Positions 25,942-33,867 of a stretch of 64,000 bases of DNA are shown piece after piece. The notes beneath the pieces are model-generated. The model was not told where the DNA came from, did not search any database, and was given only the letters and a program-made list of their open reading frames with translations. The stretch is from Chloroflexota bacterium. Its GTDB lineage: Bacteria > Chloroflexota > Ktedonobacteria > Ktedonobacterales > JADMIN01. The translations under genes were made by a program, and so were the position numbers. Where the stretch lies: positions 83,823-147,822 of the forward strand of contig JAJPKE010000035.1 in NCBI GenBank assembly GCA_021323855.1. Reading direction: 5' to 3'. Every line of letters begins with the position of its first letter. Position 1 is the stretch's first letter.

Positions 25942-26694
25942 ATGGCTCAGCCTGCAAACGGCGCGCAGCAAGTCATCGCGGTGATCCTGTGCGCAGGCCA
26001 GGGAACGCGCATGGGCGCCGCGCAGAACAAGGTGTTTCTGCCGCTGGCTGGCAAGCCGCTGCTGTTACATACCATCGAAGCTTTCCAGCGCGCTCGCTCG
26101 GTCAATGGCATCGTGCTGGTGGCGCATCCTCGCGAGGTGGACTATTGCCGCGATGAGATTGTGGCGCGCTATCATCTGGATCACCTGGCAAACGTCCTGG
26201 CGGTGGTTGCTGGCGGCGCGACCCGCCACCAATCCGAGGAGTGTGCGCTCTCCTATCTGCGCCCACGCATTGAAGGCGGCGAGGTGGGGATCGTGCTGTT
26301 CCACGACGGCGCGCGCCCATTCGTCACGCCTGATGAAATCGAACGGCTCATCCAGGCGGCGCGTGAGTCTGGTGGCGCGTTGCTTGGCACACGAGTGGAG
26401 ACGCATGAGGTGATCGCCAGGCTGGGAGCCGATGGCGCAGTGAGCGATATCTTGCCGTCTGGCGATCTCTGGCGCGCGCAAACACCGCAGGCGTTCGCGG
26501 CGCTCACCCTGCTAGAAGCGTATGACCTGGCGCGCGGCGACGGCTTCGAGGGCACGGACACCGCCTCATCCTACGAACGCCTGGGGCATGCCGTGCGGAT
26601 GGTGGAAGGCAGCCGCGACAACATCAAAGTCACCACGCCAGATGACCTGCTACGCGGCGAGGCTATCTTGCGCCAGCGACAGCGCGACCAATAA
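25942..26694 (+). CDS. ispD: 2-C-methyl-D-erythritol 4-phosphate cytidylyltransferase
   Basis: A 250-residue enzyme of the MEP isoprenoid pathway that joins CTP and MEP. Motifs: AVILCAGQGTRMGAAQNKVF (CTP binding, Arg and Lys present), VAGGATRHQSE, LFHDGARPFV, the Thr in THEVI, RAQTPQAF, and GTDTASSYE, then NIKVTTPDDL. The overall length is slightly above the usual 230. The ATG at 25942 follows GAGAGGGG, which is part of a dispersed palindromic repeat. ispF is not next to it. Confidence 0.95.
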   Translation: MAQPANGAQQVIAVILCAGQGTRMGAAQNKVFLPLAGKPLLLHTIEAFQRARSVNGIVLVAHPREVDYCRDEIVARYHLDHLANVLAVVAGGATRHQSEECALSYLRPRIEGGEVGIVLFHDGARPFVTPDEIERLIQAARESGGALLGTRVETHEVIARLGADGAVSDILPSGDLWRAQTPQAFAALTLLEAYDLARGDGFEGTDTASSYERLGHAVRMVEGSRDNIKVTTPDDLLRGEAILRQRQRDQ

Positions 26695-26786
26695 GCCAAA
26701 CGACGACAACACCCGCTGCTATTTCCTTGACTTTTCCTCCCAATAAAACGTATATTCTTCAGGCTGCGCGCAAATCAATGACGCTG

Positions 26787-26860
26787 ATTGACACTCATTG
26801 ACACTCATTGACGCGCAGCAGATAACGACAAGATCAACACAAGATCAACATAAGATCAAC
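26787..26860. repeat. two short tandem repeat arrays upstream of the speD fusion
   Basis: ATTGACACTC occurs twice plus a third ATTGACGCGC (26787-26816, period 10). ACAAGATCAAC occurs three times with one change (26828-26860, period 11). They lie 270-340 bp before the speD-like gene in a 433-bp gap that otherwise holds the structured leader. Confidence 0.7.
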
Positions 26861-27010
26861 AATCGCAGGCACGCTACGTCGAACCGCCTCCTCGAACCGT
26901 CCGCCGGACGCTTCGCGGCTGTTTCCATCCACTTGTCGCAGGGAAGACAAGCCGTTTGGGTAGGGAGTTCGATTGCAGAGAAAGGGACTCTATGAGTACC
27001 GACAGCAGTT

Positions 27011-27121
27011 CCCGTGCGATACACTATGCGCGGGGCAATCTGGTTGGAACCTATCTCAGTTGGTACATCGCCTGTTTCCAGAGCGGAAACAGCTAGCGGG
27101 CGAACCCCGCATAAGTAGGAG
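27011..27121 (+). promoter_or_regulatory. structured mRNA leader with three hairpins before the speD fusion
   Basis: Three stems precede the ribosome site: CCCGTGC/GCGCGGG (27011-27017 with 27028-27034, one G-T pair), CTGTTTCC/GGAAACAG (27072-27079 with 27085-27092), and GCGGG/CCCGC (27096-27100 with 27106-27110). AGGAG follows at 27117-27121, 6 nt from the GTG. The arrangement suits a regulatory leader, for example one sensing polyamines or SAM. It matches no riboswitch class I know. Confidence 0.45.
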
Positions 27122-27127
27122 TGTGAC

Positions 27128-28783
27128 GTGTTCGGACCCCACCTGATTATTGACGGCTCTCGTTGTGACACCCGGAAACTTGCCGACCGCGTACTCGTCG
27201 AGCAAGTGATGAATGATTACCCCGCCGCCATCGGCATGACCAAAATCGGCGGCCCCTATATGTTCGAGTATCAGGCTCCTGATCCGGCGTACTCTGGCGT
27301 CTCCGGCATCGTCGTGATCGCCGAAAGCCATATCGCCATCCATACCTTCCCGGAACTCGACTATTTCACGATGGACATCTTCTCGTGCAAGAACTTCGAC
27401 CACGAGCTGGCCATCGAATACATCAAAAAGGCGTTTGATGTCAAAGAGATGGACCGCATGCTGGTGCAGCGCGGCCTCTCGTTCCGTGGACCACATCACG
27501 GCAGCCTCGGCGCGACGGATGAATTGATCGCCGCCGCCAATGCCCGCCTCGAAGCCGGCATTATCAGCAAAGAAACGGCTATCCCAGGCGAGGTGTATGG
27601 CGCTGGTAAAGACATAGCGGACGAGCGCGACGCAGCCATCGCGCGCATCGAGCAGCGCACGCAGACAGGCGAAACGACCGGGGCAAGCGCGAACGGTGCG
27701 AATGGCGGCAAGATGCTCTGGCCACAGTATGGTGTGACGCCGGATTACGGCACCTATGGCGCTGCGGCTGGCGAAACCGCTGATTGTGAGCCATGTGCGC
27801 GCGGCGGAGCCACCGTTATGCCGCTTACCCATACAGGCGCCGCGCCGCTAGCCGCTGATGGTCGGGCGCTGCCCGCCAGTGAGCCTGCACAGGTCAACCC
27901 AACGGCTTCGATCAGCGGGCTGCTGGATAAGCTGGGCTACGCTGGTGGGCACGCGCGCAGCCTGGGGCGCGGCGTCGCCATCTGGGAACGGCTGGCGCGC
28001 GATAGCCAGACGACGATTGCGCTGGCGCTCTCTACACCCGTCATTGCGGATGGCCTGCGCGAGATGCTGGTCTACGCCGCAGAACACCGCTATGTAGATA
28101 CGGTGGTTGCCAGCGCCGATGACCTCTTTGCCGACCTCTACGAATCGCTGGGCTACGCGCACTTCGCCGGTAGCCAGGATGAGATGATAGCCACTGAGGA
28201 AGGGCATCAGGCGGCGCTGGCGTTCTTTATGGAATTTCTGAACACCGTCGAGCCAGGAACTTGCACCAGCAGCAATGACCTGTGGCGGCTGCTCGGCGCG
28301 TATCTGCCTGCGCATGCCCCGCGCAAGGGATTGCTCCAGGCGGCGGCGACCGCTGATGTTGCGCTCTTCACGCCTGACCTCAACACTAGCGTCTTTGGCG
28401 GCGCATTGTTGACGGCGCGCTCGCGCGGGCTGGCGCTCGATTCTGCCAACGATGTCATCGCGCTGGCGCGTCTGCTCGGCAGAGCGCCACGGCTGGGCAT
28501 CATCCGTGCGGGCGCAGGTCTGGCGGATGCGCTGGTCGGGCAAGCGCGCGATGTCGCGGCGGCACTTGGCATCGTAGCGCCAACACTCTCCGGCAGCGTC
28601 TCGCTCAACAGTGCGCGGGCGCTGGCACAGGATGATCGCGGCGAGCATCATGTCGCCATCGCCGCTGGCGCAGACCTCGTGTTGCCGCTGGCGCTGACGG
28701 CGCTGGCGCAGCGTCTCCCCGGTGGACGGCGGCGCACGGCTGGCGAGACGCGCAGCCGTGAGGCAACGCCTGCGCTGGTATAA
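27128..28783 (+). CDS. SpeD-like pyruvoyl decarboxylase fused to a deoxyhypusine-synthase-like domain
   Basis: A 551-residue two-domain protein. Residues 1-120 are a SpeD-type pyruvoyl decarboxylase: GVSG (57-60), the autocleavage pair Glu66-Ser67 in IAESHIAIHTFPE, His72, and Cys87 in DIFSCKNFD. SpeD makes decarboxylated SAM for spermidine; some homologues decarboxylate ornithine or arginine. After a ~140-residue linker, residues 262-531 follow the deoxyhypusine/homospermidine synthase pattern (LGYAGGHARSLG, IALALSTPVIADGLREML, VDTVVASADDLFADLYESLG, LFTPDLNTSVFGGAL, GADLVLPL). By my alignment the catalytic Lys is Gln501 and the nearby His, Glu and Trp are lost. The GTG start follows AGGAG. 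The fusion is in one open frame, so it is not an assembly join. Confidence 0.9.
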   Translation: MFGPHLIIDGSRCDTRKLADRVLVEQVMNDYPAAIGMTKIGGPYMFEYQAPDPAYSGVSGIVVIAESHIAIHTFPELDYFTMDIFSCKNFDHELAIEYIKKAFDVKEMDRMLVQRGLSFRGPHHGSLGATDELIAAANARLEAGIISKETAIPGEVYGAGKDIADERDAAIARIEQRTQTGETTGASANGANGGKMLWPQYGVTPDYGTYGAAAGETADCEPCARGGATVMPLTHTGAAPLAADGRALPASEPAQVNPTASISGLLDKLGYAGGHARSLGRGVAIWERLARDSQTTIALALSTPVIADGLREMLVYAAEHRYVDTVVASADDLFADLYESLGYAHFAGSQDEMIATEEGHQAALAFFMEFLNTVEPGTCTSSNDLWRLLGAYLPAHAPRKGLLQAAATADVALFTPDLNTSVFGGALLTARSRGLALDSANDVIALARLLGRAPRLGIIRAGAGLADALVGQARDVAAALGIVAPTLSGSVSLNSARALAQDDRGEHHVAIAAGADLVLPLALTALAQRLPGGRRRTAGETRSREATPALV

Positions 28784-28809
28784 CCGTCCGTTGGTATCGC
28801 GTATACGAC

Positions 28810-28844
28810 GAGCCGCTTTCTCAATTCTGTCGAGAAAGCGGCTC
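28810..28844. terminator. 13-bp hairpin between convergent genes
   Basis: Perfect arms (28810-28822 and 28832-28844) enclose a 9-nt loop. It lies between the end of the speD fusion and the end of the leftward PQQ-like gene. No T run flanks it, so it may be a bidirectional but imperfect terminator. Confidence 0.55.
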
Positions 28845-28860
28845 ATACCGTCTGGCTCAA

Positions 28861-30330
28861 TTATGCGGCAGAAGAAACAATGCCGATGGCCACAATCTGC
28901 GTGTAGTATTGCTGCCAGTAGCAGTGCCGTGGCGCGCCGTCGCTTGCCTCATCTCCTGGTAGGGCCGTGTTCGTCGGATTGTCGCACGAGGTCACCTGCC
29001 AGAGTGCTTTGCCGTCAGATAGACGCACCGCTGTCAGCGACGAGGGGTTGCCCAATGGGGTGAAGCCTCCCTGAACAAACAGCGTATCCTGGTCCGCCAC
29101 CAAGCGAATGACCGGCTGTGACAATTCCAATGTTCTGAGTAGCTGGCCATCCGCAAGCCGTATGCTGAGCAGCGAAGGTATTCCAGTATATTTATCGGAT
29201 TGATTGGTCACATACACTACGCCATTCACCTGCGTCATGGCAGTGATGAATTGGAGCGGCGCATGCCAGAGAAGATTACCGTTTGCTGAAAAAGCATCCA
29301 GTGTGATTGGTAACGCAGGGTAAACGGGACCGCATCCATTCGTCGGGATGATGACCATACCGCCAGCGGCCAGCATGGGAACGGATTCCTGATCGCATTG
29401 CAGCTTGTGCGTCCAGAGCAGCGTCCCATCGCTCGCTCGCAATGCTTCGAGCGAAACGCCCGTGAGGTTACTGCTATAGGCTGGCTGCGGATCGGTGGCT
29501 GTTTCCGCATAGAGAATACCGTTGCCACTCACCAGTTGCGCCACCGCCGTTGAGCGCGGCACGGCACGACACCAGATCGGTTGTCCGGTGCGCGCCTGTA
29601 GCGAACAGATGCGCCATTGTGTCTGTCCGCTGGCATCAGGGAAATTGGCTGCAAGAGAGATATAGACAACCCCATGCTCCAGCGCCGTCATCTGTTCGAG
29701 CGCAGGAGTGGCGGGCGAAAATATGGCAAAGCCGACATCATTTGCAGGATTGGTGGTCATTTCCCACACCTGGCGCCCATCGCTGGCGGCAAACGCAAAG
29801 AGTTGGGTCGCAGTGCGCACAAGAAACAAGCCGTCATCGCGGTCGAACTGCACTGCACCCAGGGTTGACCCTGTTGAGGGTGTCGGAAACAACCGGCACC
29901 AGTTTACATTACCGCCCGTCTCCTGCGCGGCGCAGATGCCAGCCCTCCCAATGAGATAAAGCAGATTGCCACTCTGTTCAATATCGTTCCAACCGTTGCC
30001 GGACGGCAAGTCGTTTGGATGGCTATTGATAATGAAATGCCGCCCCAGCGCGCCATCGGTGAGGCGCAAACCACAAACGACCGGAGATTTGCGCTGGAAG
30101 CCGCGATATCCTCTGCCCGGCTGGATGACCACCATCAACTGCGGCGTGTTTGGTGCAAGCTCGACGCCCGGACTGTCTTGCTCGCAGACCAGCGGACTGG
30201 CGCTGGCAATGGAGAGATCGTTCAGGAAATTGTGGATGGCGAAGCCCCAGATGACACAAATCACCAGGCCCATGCTCAGCCCTATGAAGAGGGTGCGCCT
30301 GCTCTGCCCTTCTCGTGCCGTAGCTGCCAT
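28861..30330 (-). CDS. membrane-anchored PQQ-like beta-propeller protein
   Basis: A 489-residue protein with one N-terminal transmembrane helix (about residues 13-35) and a large outward domain. Repeats of the type ...DGRQVWEMTT, TGQPIWCRAV, DGTLLWTHKL, NGNLLWHAPL, DGKALWQVTS (x-G-x-x-x-W) mark a beta-propeller of PQQ-like (BamB-type) blades, probably six to eight. No enzyme residues are visible; such proteins are often scaffolds. Several Cys residues suggest disulfides. It lies 26 bp downstream of the small membrane protein gene, so both are probably one operon. The ATG has AGGGTGG upstream. Confidence 0.88.
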   Translation of the reverse strand: MAATAREGQSRRTLFIGLSMGLVICVIWGFAIHNFLNDLSIASASPLVCEQDSPGVELAPNTPQLMVVIQPGRGYRGFQRKSPVVCGLRLTDGALGRHFIINSHPNDLPSGNGWNDIEQSGNLLYLIGRAGICAAQETGGNVNWCRLFPTPSTGSTLGAVQFDRDDGLFLVRTATQLFAFAASDGRQVWEMTTNPANDVGFAIFSPATPALEQMTALEHGVVYISLAANFPDASGQTQWRICSLQARTGQPIWCRAVPRSTAVAQLVSGNGILYAETATDPQPAYSSNLTGVSLEALRASDGTLLWTHKLQCDQESVPMLAAGGMVIIPTNGCGPVYPALPITLDAFSANGNLLWHAPLQFITAMTQVNGVVYVTNQSDKYTGIPSLLSIRLADGQLLRTLELSQPVIRLVADQDTLFVQGGFTPLGNPSSLTAVRLSDGKALWQVTSCDNPTNTALPGDEASDGAPRHCYWQQYYTQIVAIGIVSSAA

Positions 30331-30356
30331 AGCGATGCCACCCTGTTACGTAATCT

Positions 30357-30686
30357 TCAAAAGCTCTTCACAAAGAGAACGACCAGCGCGCCGATAGTGA
30401 TGATCGGCGTAATGAACGCTGCTATCAGCATGCCCAATCCAATAAACCGTCCACGGCGGTTGGCGAGCAGAATTATAGCGACCACGAAGAAACTACACCA
30501 GCAAATGACGCCAGCAGTCAATGCAGCGTTTGTAGGGATGAGGAAAACCAGCGGCGCGGGTAATGATCCGATGCCCAGGCCCAGCAGAAAGCGCAGGAAG
30601 CCATTGCCCGATGTTGGTGCGGCGCCTGACTGCGAGGAGACGATGATGCCCGGTAGCTCCGGCGGCGGGGGGATATCCTGCTGCAT
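30357..30686 (-). CDS. small membrane protein
   Basis: A 109-residue protein with three predicted transmembrane segments after a Pro-rich N terminus (PPPPELPG). Positively charged residues (ANRRGR) lie between the second and third helices. I do not recognise the family. The ATG has GGAAGGCGG upstream. It precedes the PQQ-like protein gene by 26 bp and may help anchor or assemble it; this is inferred from position only. Confidence 0.7.
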   Translation of the reverse strand: MQQDIPPPPELPGIIVSSQSGAAPTSGNGFLRFLLGLGIGSLPAPLVFLIPTNAALTAGVICWCSFFVVAIILLANRRGRFIGLGMLIAAFITPIITIGALVVLFVKSF

Positions 30687-30910
30687 GCTGATCCGCCTTC
30701 CCCTTTGCCAGTATGTGAGACAACCGCTCGATTATGCGTCACTTGTTATACGCGCACATCGCTGGCTATCTCACATAGAACAAAAAGCTATCCGTCATGC
30801 TCATTCCTGCTCGCGGGTGGCCGGTTGCGTGGATTGTGTAGATTGTTGGAGCGCGGCGAGGAGGTCGGCGGGCCGCGAGTTATCCGGATACGTTCCTTCA
30901 TTCAACTGCT

Positions 30911-30930
30911 AGCAGGCGCATTGGCCTGCT
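30911..30930 (-). terminator. hairpin after the DUF1003 gene
   Basis: AGCAGGC (30911-30917) and GCCTGCT (30924-30930) form a 7-bp stem with a 6-nt loop just beyond the DUF1003 stop codon. No T run is present, so it is only a weak terminator candidate. The rest of the gap 30687-30940 shows nothing clear. Confidence 0.4.
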
Positions 30931-30940
30931 GATAGCTCTC

Positions 30941-31642
30941 TCACCGGCGGCGCCTGGTCGGTTTCACCGTTTGCGGCGCTCTGGCGCTGGTGGGCATGCG
31001 CACCGGCTGCGGCTGGGATGGCGCTGGCAGCGTCTCGCTCTCAGCAGGCGATACAACAGTCGGATCAGGCGTGGCGAGCGGCAGCGCAACATTTCCATTC
31101 ACTTGCTGTGTGGTAACGGCAGTGTGAATAGCGCGCACCAGCGTCGCCAGGTCGGCAATCTCCGCAGAGTGCGCCTGGGCGCTGGCGGCGATATGCTCAT
31201 CTACCATACGCTCCAGGTTACACATCTGCTCCACCAGTTGCCGGTTCTGCTCGGCCATCTGCTCATTCTGAGCCGTCAATTTCTCGATGCGGTTGGCCTG
31301 CGCGTGATCGCGGATAGCGCCGACGTTGGCCGCAATCAACAGGATTGGGCCAGTGAACGCCGCCTCCGCGCTCATGGCAAGGTTGAGGAATACAAACGGG
31401 TATTGATCGAAGTGCAGCGCAACGGTGAACGAGAGCGTATTGATAAGGACCCACAGCACCATCACCCCAGCCTGGATGCCAATAAAGCGCCAGCTCCCGA
31501 TGCCTGCGGCGGTCTGCTCGGCAAGCCGCTGCCCGGTGGTGGGTTGATCGGGGTTTGGCTCTGTATGTCCCGACACGGAAAACATGCGCGGACGCGGCAA
31601 CTGGCGCAGCCGTTCGGCAATCGGTGCAATCCACTTCAGCAC
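30941..31642 (-). CDS. DUF1003 membrane protein
   Basis: A 233-residue protein. The DUF1003 core has two transmembrane helices: GIGSWRFIGIQAGVMVLW, then FDQYPFVFLNLAMSAEAAFTGPILLIAANVG. The typical NRxxxRD is replaced by VGAIRDHAQANR. A coiled-coil (EKLTAQNEQMAEQNRQLVEQM) and a Pro/Thr-rich basic tail follow. The function of the family is unknown; it is often called a cyclic-nucleotide-binding neighbour. The GTG start at 31642 has AAGGGCAGG upstream. An ATG at 31585 would remove only part of the N-terminal segment. Confidence 0.88.
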   Translation of the reverse strand: MLKWIAPIAERLRQLPRPRMFSVSGHTEPNPDQPTTGQRLAEQTAAGIGSWRFIGIQAGVMVLWVLINTLSFTVALHFDQYPFVFLNLAMSAEAAFTGPILLIAANVGAIRDHAQANRIEKLTAQNEQMAEQNRQLVEQMCNLERMVDEHIAASAQAHSAEIADLATLVRAIHTAVTTQQVNGNVALPLATPDPTVVSPAESETLPAPSQPQPVRMPTSARAPQTVKPTRRRR

Positions 31643-31951
31643 GGGGAACCTGCCCTTTTCTCTGCCGGTCTCTCTTGCCGGTCTATCTTCACGAACGTTT
31701 GTGGCCCACTAGCCCATGCTATTCACTACGATCAACGGGAGCAAACGTTTCTCTGCCGGCTTGGGGTAGTATCTTGGCTACTTGCAAAGCGAGGAATGTT
31801 CACAAAGATCCCTGCCGCAAACGGTCTAGTAATAGCGCATCGGTAGAGTTACAATAGAGGGCAACTGAGCCATGCGATAGTATGTTGTGCGGCAAACGGC
31901 GCGTGCATATGATGCGCAGCCTTGTGAGTGGTGACCAGCAGAGGTGTGACG
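31643..31951. promoter_or_regulatory. divergent intergenic region
   Basis: 309 bp between the DUF1003 gene and the pentapeptide-repeat gene. A possible -10 box TACAAT is at about 31851, without a good -35. GAGGTG at 31941-31946 is the ribosome site of the next gene. No gene is supported here. Confidence 0.35.
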
Positions 31952-32821
31952 ATGGCTTTTGACACATCTCGACCAGCCGACATTTGGGCATTTCTAGCCA
32001 AACAGCCGGGTGGCCTTGAATTTCTGACGTCTCGTCCCACTGGTCTCCTCGCGCCTACCGAAAAGGATTTTGCGATGGTAGACCGCGAATGGCCGCTACC
32101 CGCGCATCCCACCACTGAGCAATTGAACCAACGACTTCAACGCGCACAAGCGCATCAACTCATTCGCCTCTTTGCCGAATGGAAAGCAGAGCAAGTGCGC
32201 GACACAGTTGAAGCGACGGGAACGAAGTTGCTCCCGCATTGGCACCCAAAACCACATCTCACCCTGCAAGAGCTGCTCGCACGCTATCAATCCGGAGAGC
32301 GCGACTTTGCCGAGGTCATCATAGAATCTATTGACCCTACAGCGAACAGCGCTGATGATCCGCAGCGTGAGAATCGAGGAAGGCAGGGGGCGCAGGCAAT
32401 GATTGATTTGACAGGCATCAATCTGTATCGCGCAACACTACAACGCCTCCGCCTGGATCGTGTCATCTTGCGTGCAGCCAATTTGACCCAAGCAGACCTG
32501 AGCGGCGCCTCGTTAGGCGAGAGCGATCTGAGTTATGCCAGGTTAACCAGCGCCAACCTCTCACAGACGTGGTTGCATGCAGCGGATCTTCGCGGAGCCG
32601 ATCTGAGCAACGCCTACATTGATCAGGCGATGCTCGATAGTGTTGATTTGCGTGGCGCAACTCTCCTGGGTACCACCTTCGAGAACGTCTGGATGCGCCT
32701 GCCGTCTGTTCAGGTGGATGCAGACTGGCAGATGTATCTACGCCGCTTCTCCCTCCATCCGAGCAATGACGCCGATCAAGAGACGCGCATACACCAATTC
32801 CTCAACCAGCAGGTGTTCTGA
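31952..32821 (+). CDS. pentapeptide-repeat protein
   Basis: A 289-residue soluble protein. An N-terminal helical region (1-150) is not recognisable. Residues ~155-245 contain pentapeptide repeats of the form A(N/D)LxxA: LTGINLYRATL, LRAANLTQADLSGASLGESD, YARLTSANLSQ, ADLRGADLSNAYI, VDLRGATL. These form a right-handed square beta-helix, in some cases mimicking DNA to block gyrase. Here the helix is short (about four turns), so this role is unproven. The ATG at 31952 follows GAGGTG. It is a single gene. Confidence 0.88.
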   Translation: MAFDTSRPADIWAFLAKQPGGLEFLTSRPTGLLAPTEKDFAMVDREWPLPAHPTTEQLNQRLQRAQAHQLIRLFAEWKAEQVRDTVEATGTKLLPHWHPKPHLTLQELLARYQSGERDFAEVIIESIDPTANSADDPQRENRGRQGAQAMIDLTGINLYRATLQRLRLDRVILRAANLTQADLSGASLGESDLSYARLTSANLSQTWLHAADLRGADLSNAYIDQAMLDSVDLRGATLLGTTFENVWMRLPSVQVDADWQMYLRRFSLHPSNDADQETRIHQFLNQQVF

Positions 32822-32840
32822 ATAGCGTATTGCGTACATT

Positions 32841-32862
32841 GACCATACCTGGACCATACCTG
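32841..32862. repeat. exact 11-bp tandem duplication
   Basis: GACCATACCTG occurs twice without gap (32841-32851 and 32852-32862) just downstream of the pentapeptide gene and ~75 bp before the XRE promoter. It may be a binding site or a slippage product. Confidence 0.5.
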
Positions 32863-32935
32863 ACGTTGGCTCTCGATAGTTGTTTTCCAATGAGCTACTT
32901 CCCACTGCATTGCACTTCTATGGTGATACAATGTA

Positions 32936-32964
32936 TTGACATGTCAACACAGATCTGTTACAGT
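32936..32964 (+). promoter_or_regulatory. sigma-70 promoter with palindromic operator
   Basis: TTGACA (32936-32941) and TACAGT (32959-32964) are 17 bp apart. The -35 box is part of the perfect 12-bp palindrome TTGACATGTCAA (32936-32947). The next gene encodes an HTH protein, which could bind here and repress itself. The start would be near 32971, giving a ~37-nt leader. Confidence 0.65.
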
Positions 32965-33007
32965 AGAGATGAATCATGAGAGCTATGACGTTTTTAGGGA
33001 GCGATCA

Positions 33008-33298
33008 ATGCCCGTTACATGCCATCTACGGATTCTGCTGGCCCGGCTGAATGTCGAACGCGCACAGCAGGCGCAACCGGCGCTCAGCCTGCGCCGCCTC
33101 GCCGAAGAGAGCGGCGTCTCGTTGAGTGTCCTCGTCGCGCTGCACACCGGACGCAGCCATCGCATTGACTTTGCGACGGTGGATCGCCTGCTCAGCTATT
33201 TCAACCGCTCGCTGCATGTCAGCGTGAACGACTTGCTGGTCTGGGAGCCTGCGCCGGATTGCGGAACCAGCAATGAGGCACTGGCGGCGGTGAGTTGA
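33008..33298 (+). CDS. small XRE/HipB-like HTH regulator
   Basis: A 96-residue DNA-binding protein. The HTH covers residues ~25-85: SLRRLAEESGVSLSVLVALHTG, then IDFATVDRLLSYFNRSLHVSVNDLL, as in XRE-type (Cro/C1) regulators. No effector domain is present. It is followed by def after 38 bp. The ATG at 33008 follows AGGGAGCG. A longer in-frame start at 32936 lies inside the promoter and is not likely. It probably controls its own promoter and possibly def. Confidence 0.85.
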   Translation: MPVTCHLRILLARLNVERAQQAQPALSLRRLAEESGVSLSVLVALHTGRSHRIDFATVDRLLSYFNRSLHVSVNDLLVWEPAPDCGTSNEALAAVS

Positions 33299-33336
33299 GC
33301 GAGTGTTGCTACGGAATATCAGAGGAGCGTATAGGC

Positions 33337-33855
33337 ATGGCAGTGCGAAACGTGCTGATGCTGGGCAATCCCATCCTGCGGCAAAAATCCAAGAAGATTC
33401 ATCGCTTCGATGCGTCGTTGCCGAAGCTGGTGGCTGATATGTTCGAGACGATGCACGCGTATAATGGCATCGGGCTGGCGGCGCCACAGATCGGCCAGCT
33501 GATTCGCGTGTTCGTGATTGAGTGTGACGATGAGAACGAACAGCATCACAAAATTGCGATGGTGAACCCGGAAATCGTCAAAGCTGAGGGCGAGCAGCGC
33601 GGCGTGGATGGCTGCCTAAGCATCCCTGGCTACTACGGCGTGAACGTACGCCGCGCCGCCCACGTGGTGGTGAAGGGGCAGGATGTGCGCGGCAAGCCGC
33701 TACGGGTGAGCGCGGAGGGGCTATTTGCCTGGGCGCTGCAACACGAGATAGATCATCTGGACGGCATCCTCTACCTTGACCGGCTGGATCGCCCGGAAAA
33801 CCTGCGCGAAGTCCATCCGAGCGACCCGATAGAAGAGGCCGGCGCAGTCAACTAA
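33337..33855 (+). CDS. def: peptide deformylase
   Basis: A 172-residue metalloenzyme that removes the formyl group from new proteins. Motif I GIGLAAPQIG (44-53), motif II DGCLSIP with the metal ligand Cys93 (usually EGCLS, here Asp), and motif III HEIDH (136-140) are all present. The length fits the family. The ATG at 33337 follows GAGGAG. fmt is not adjacent. It probably shares the message of the small HTH gene 38 bp upstream. Confidence 0.96.
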   Translation: MAVRNVLMLGNPILRQKSKKIHRFDASLPKLVADMFETMHAYNGIGLAAPQIGQLIRVFVIECDDENEQHHKIAMVNPEIVKAEGEQRGVDGCLSIPGYYGVNVRRAAHVVVKGQDVRGKPLRVSAEGLFAWALQHEIDHLDGILYLDRLDRPENLREVHPSDPIEEAGAVN

Positions 33856-33867
33856 TTTGCTGGCCGC

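Noticed and set aside
27042..27110. tRNA-like stretch (CTCAGTTGGTA followed by stems) upstream of the speD fusion
   Set aside because: The D-arm-like words are suggestive, but there is no 7-bp acceptor stem, the last hairpin has a 5-nt loop in place of the T-loop, and no TTCGAAT-type T-loop is present.
27848..28846. 332-codon antisense frame over the DHS-like domain
   Set aside because: Arg/Gln-rich composition typical of antisense translation, no family match, and the forward frame has a clear DHS-fold pattern.
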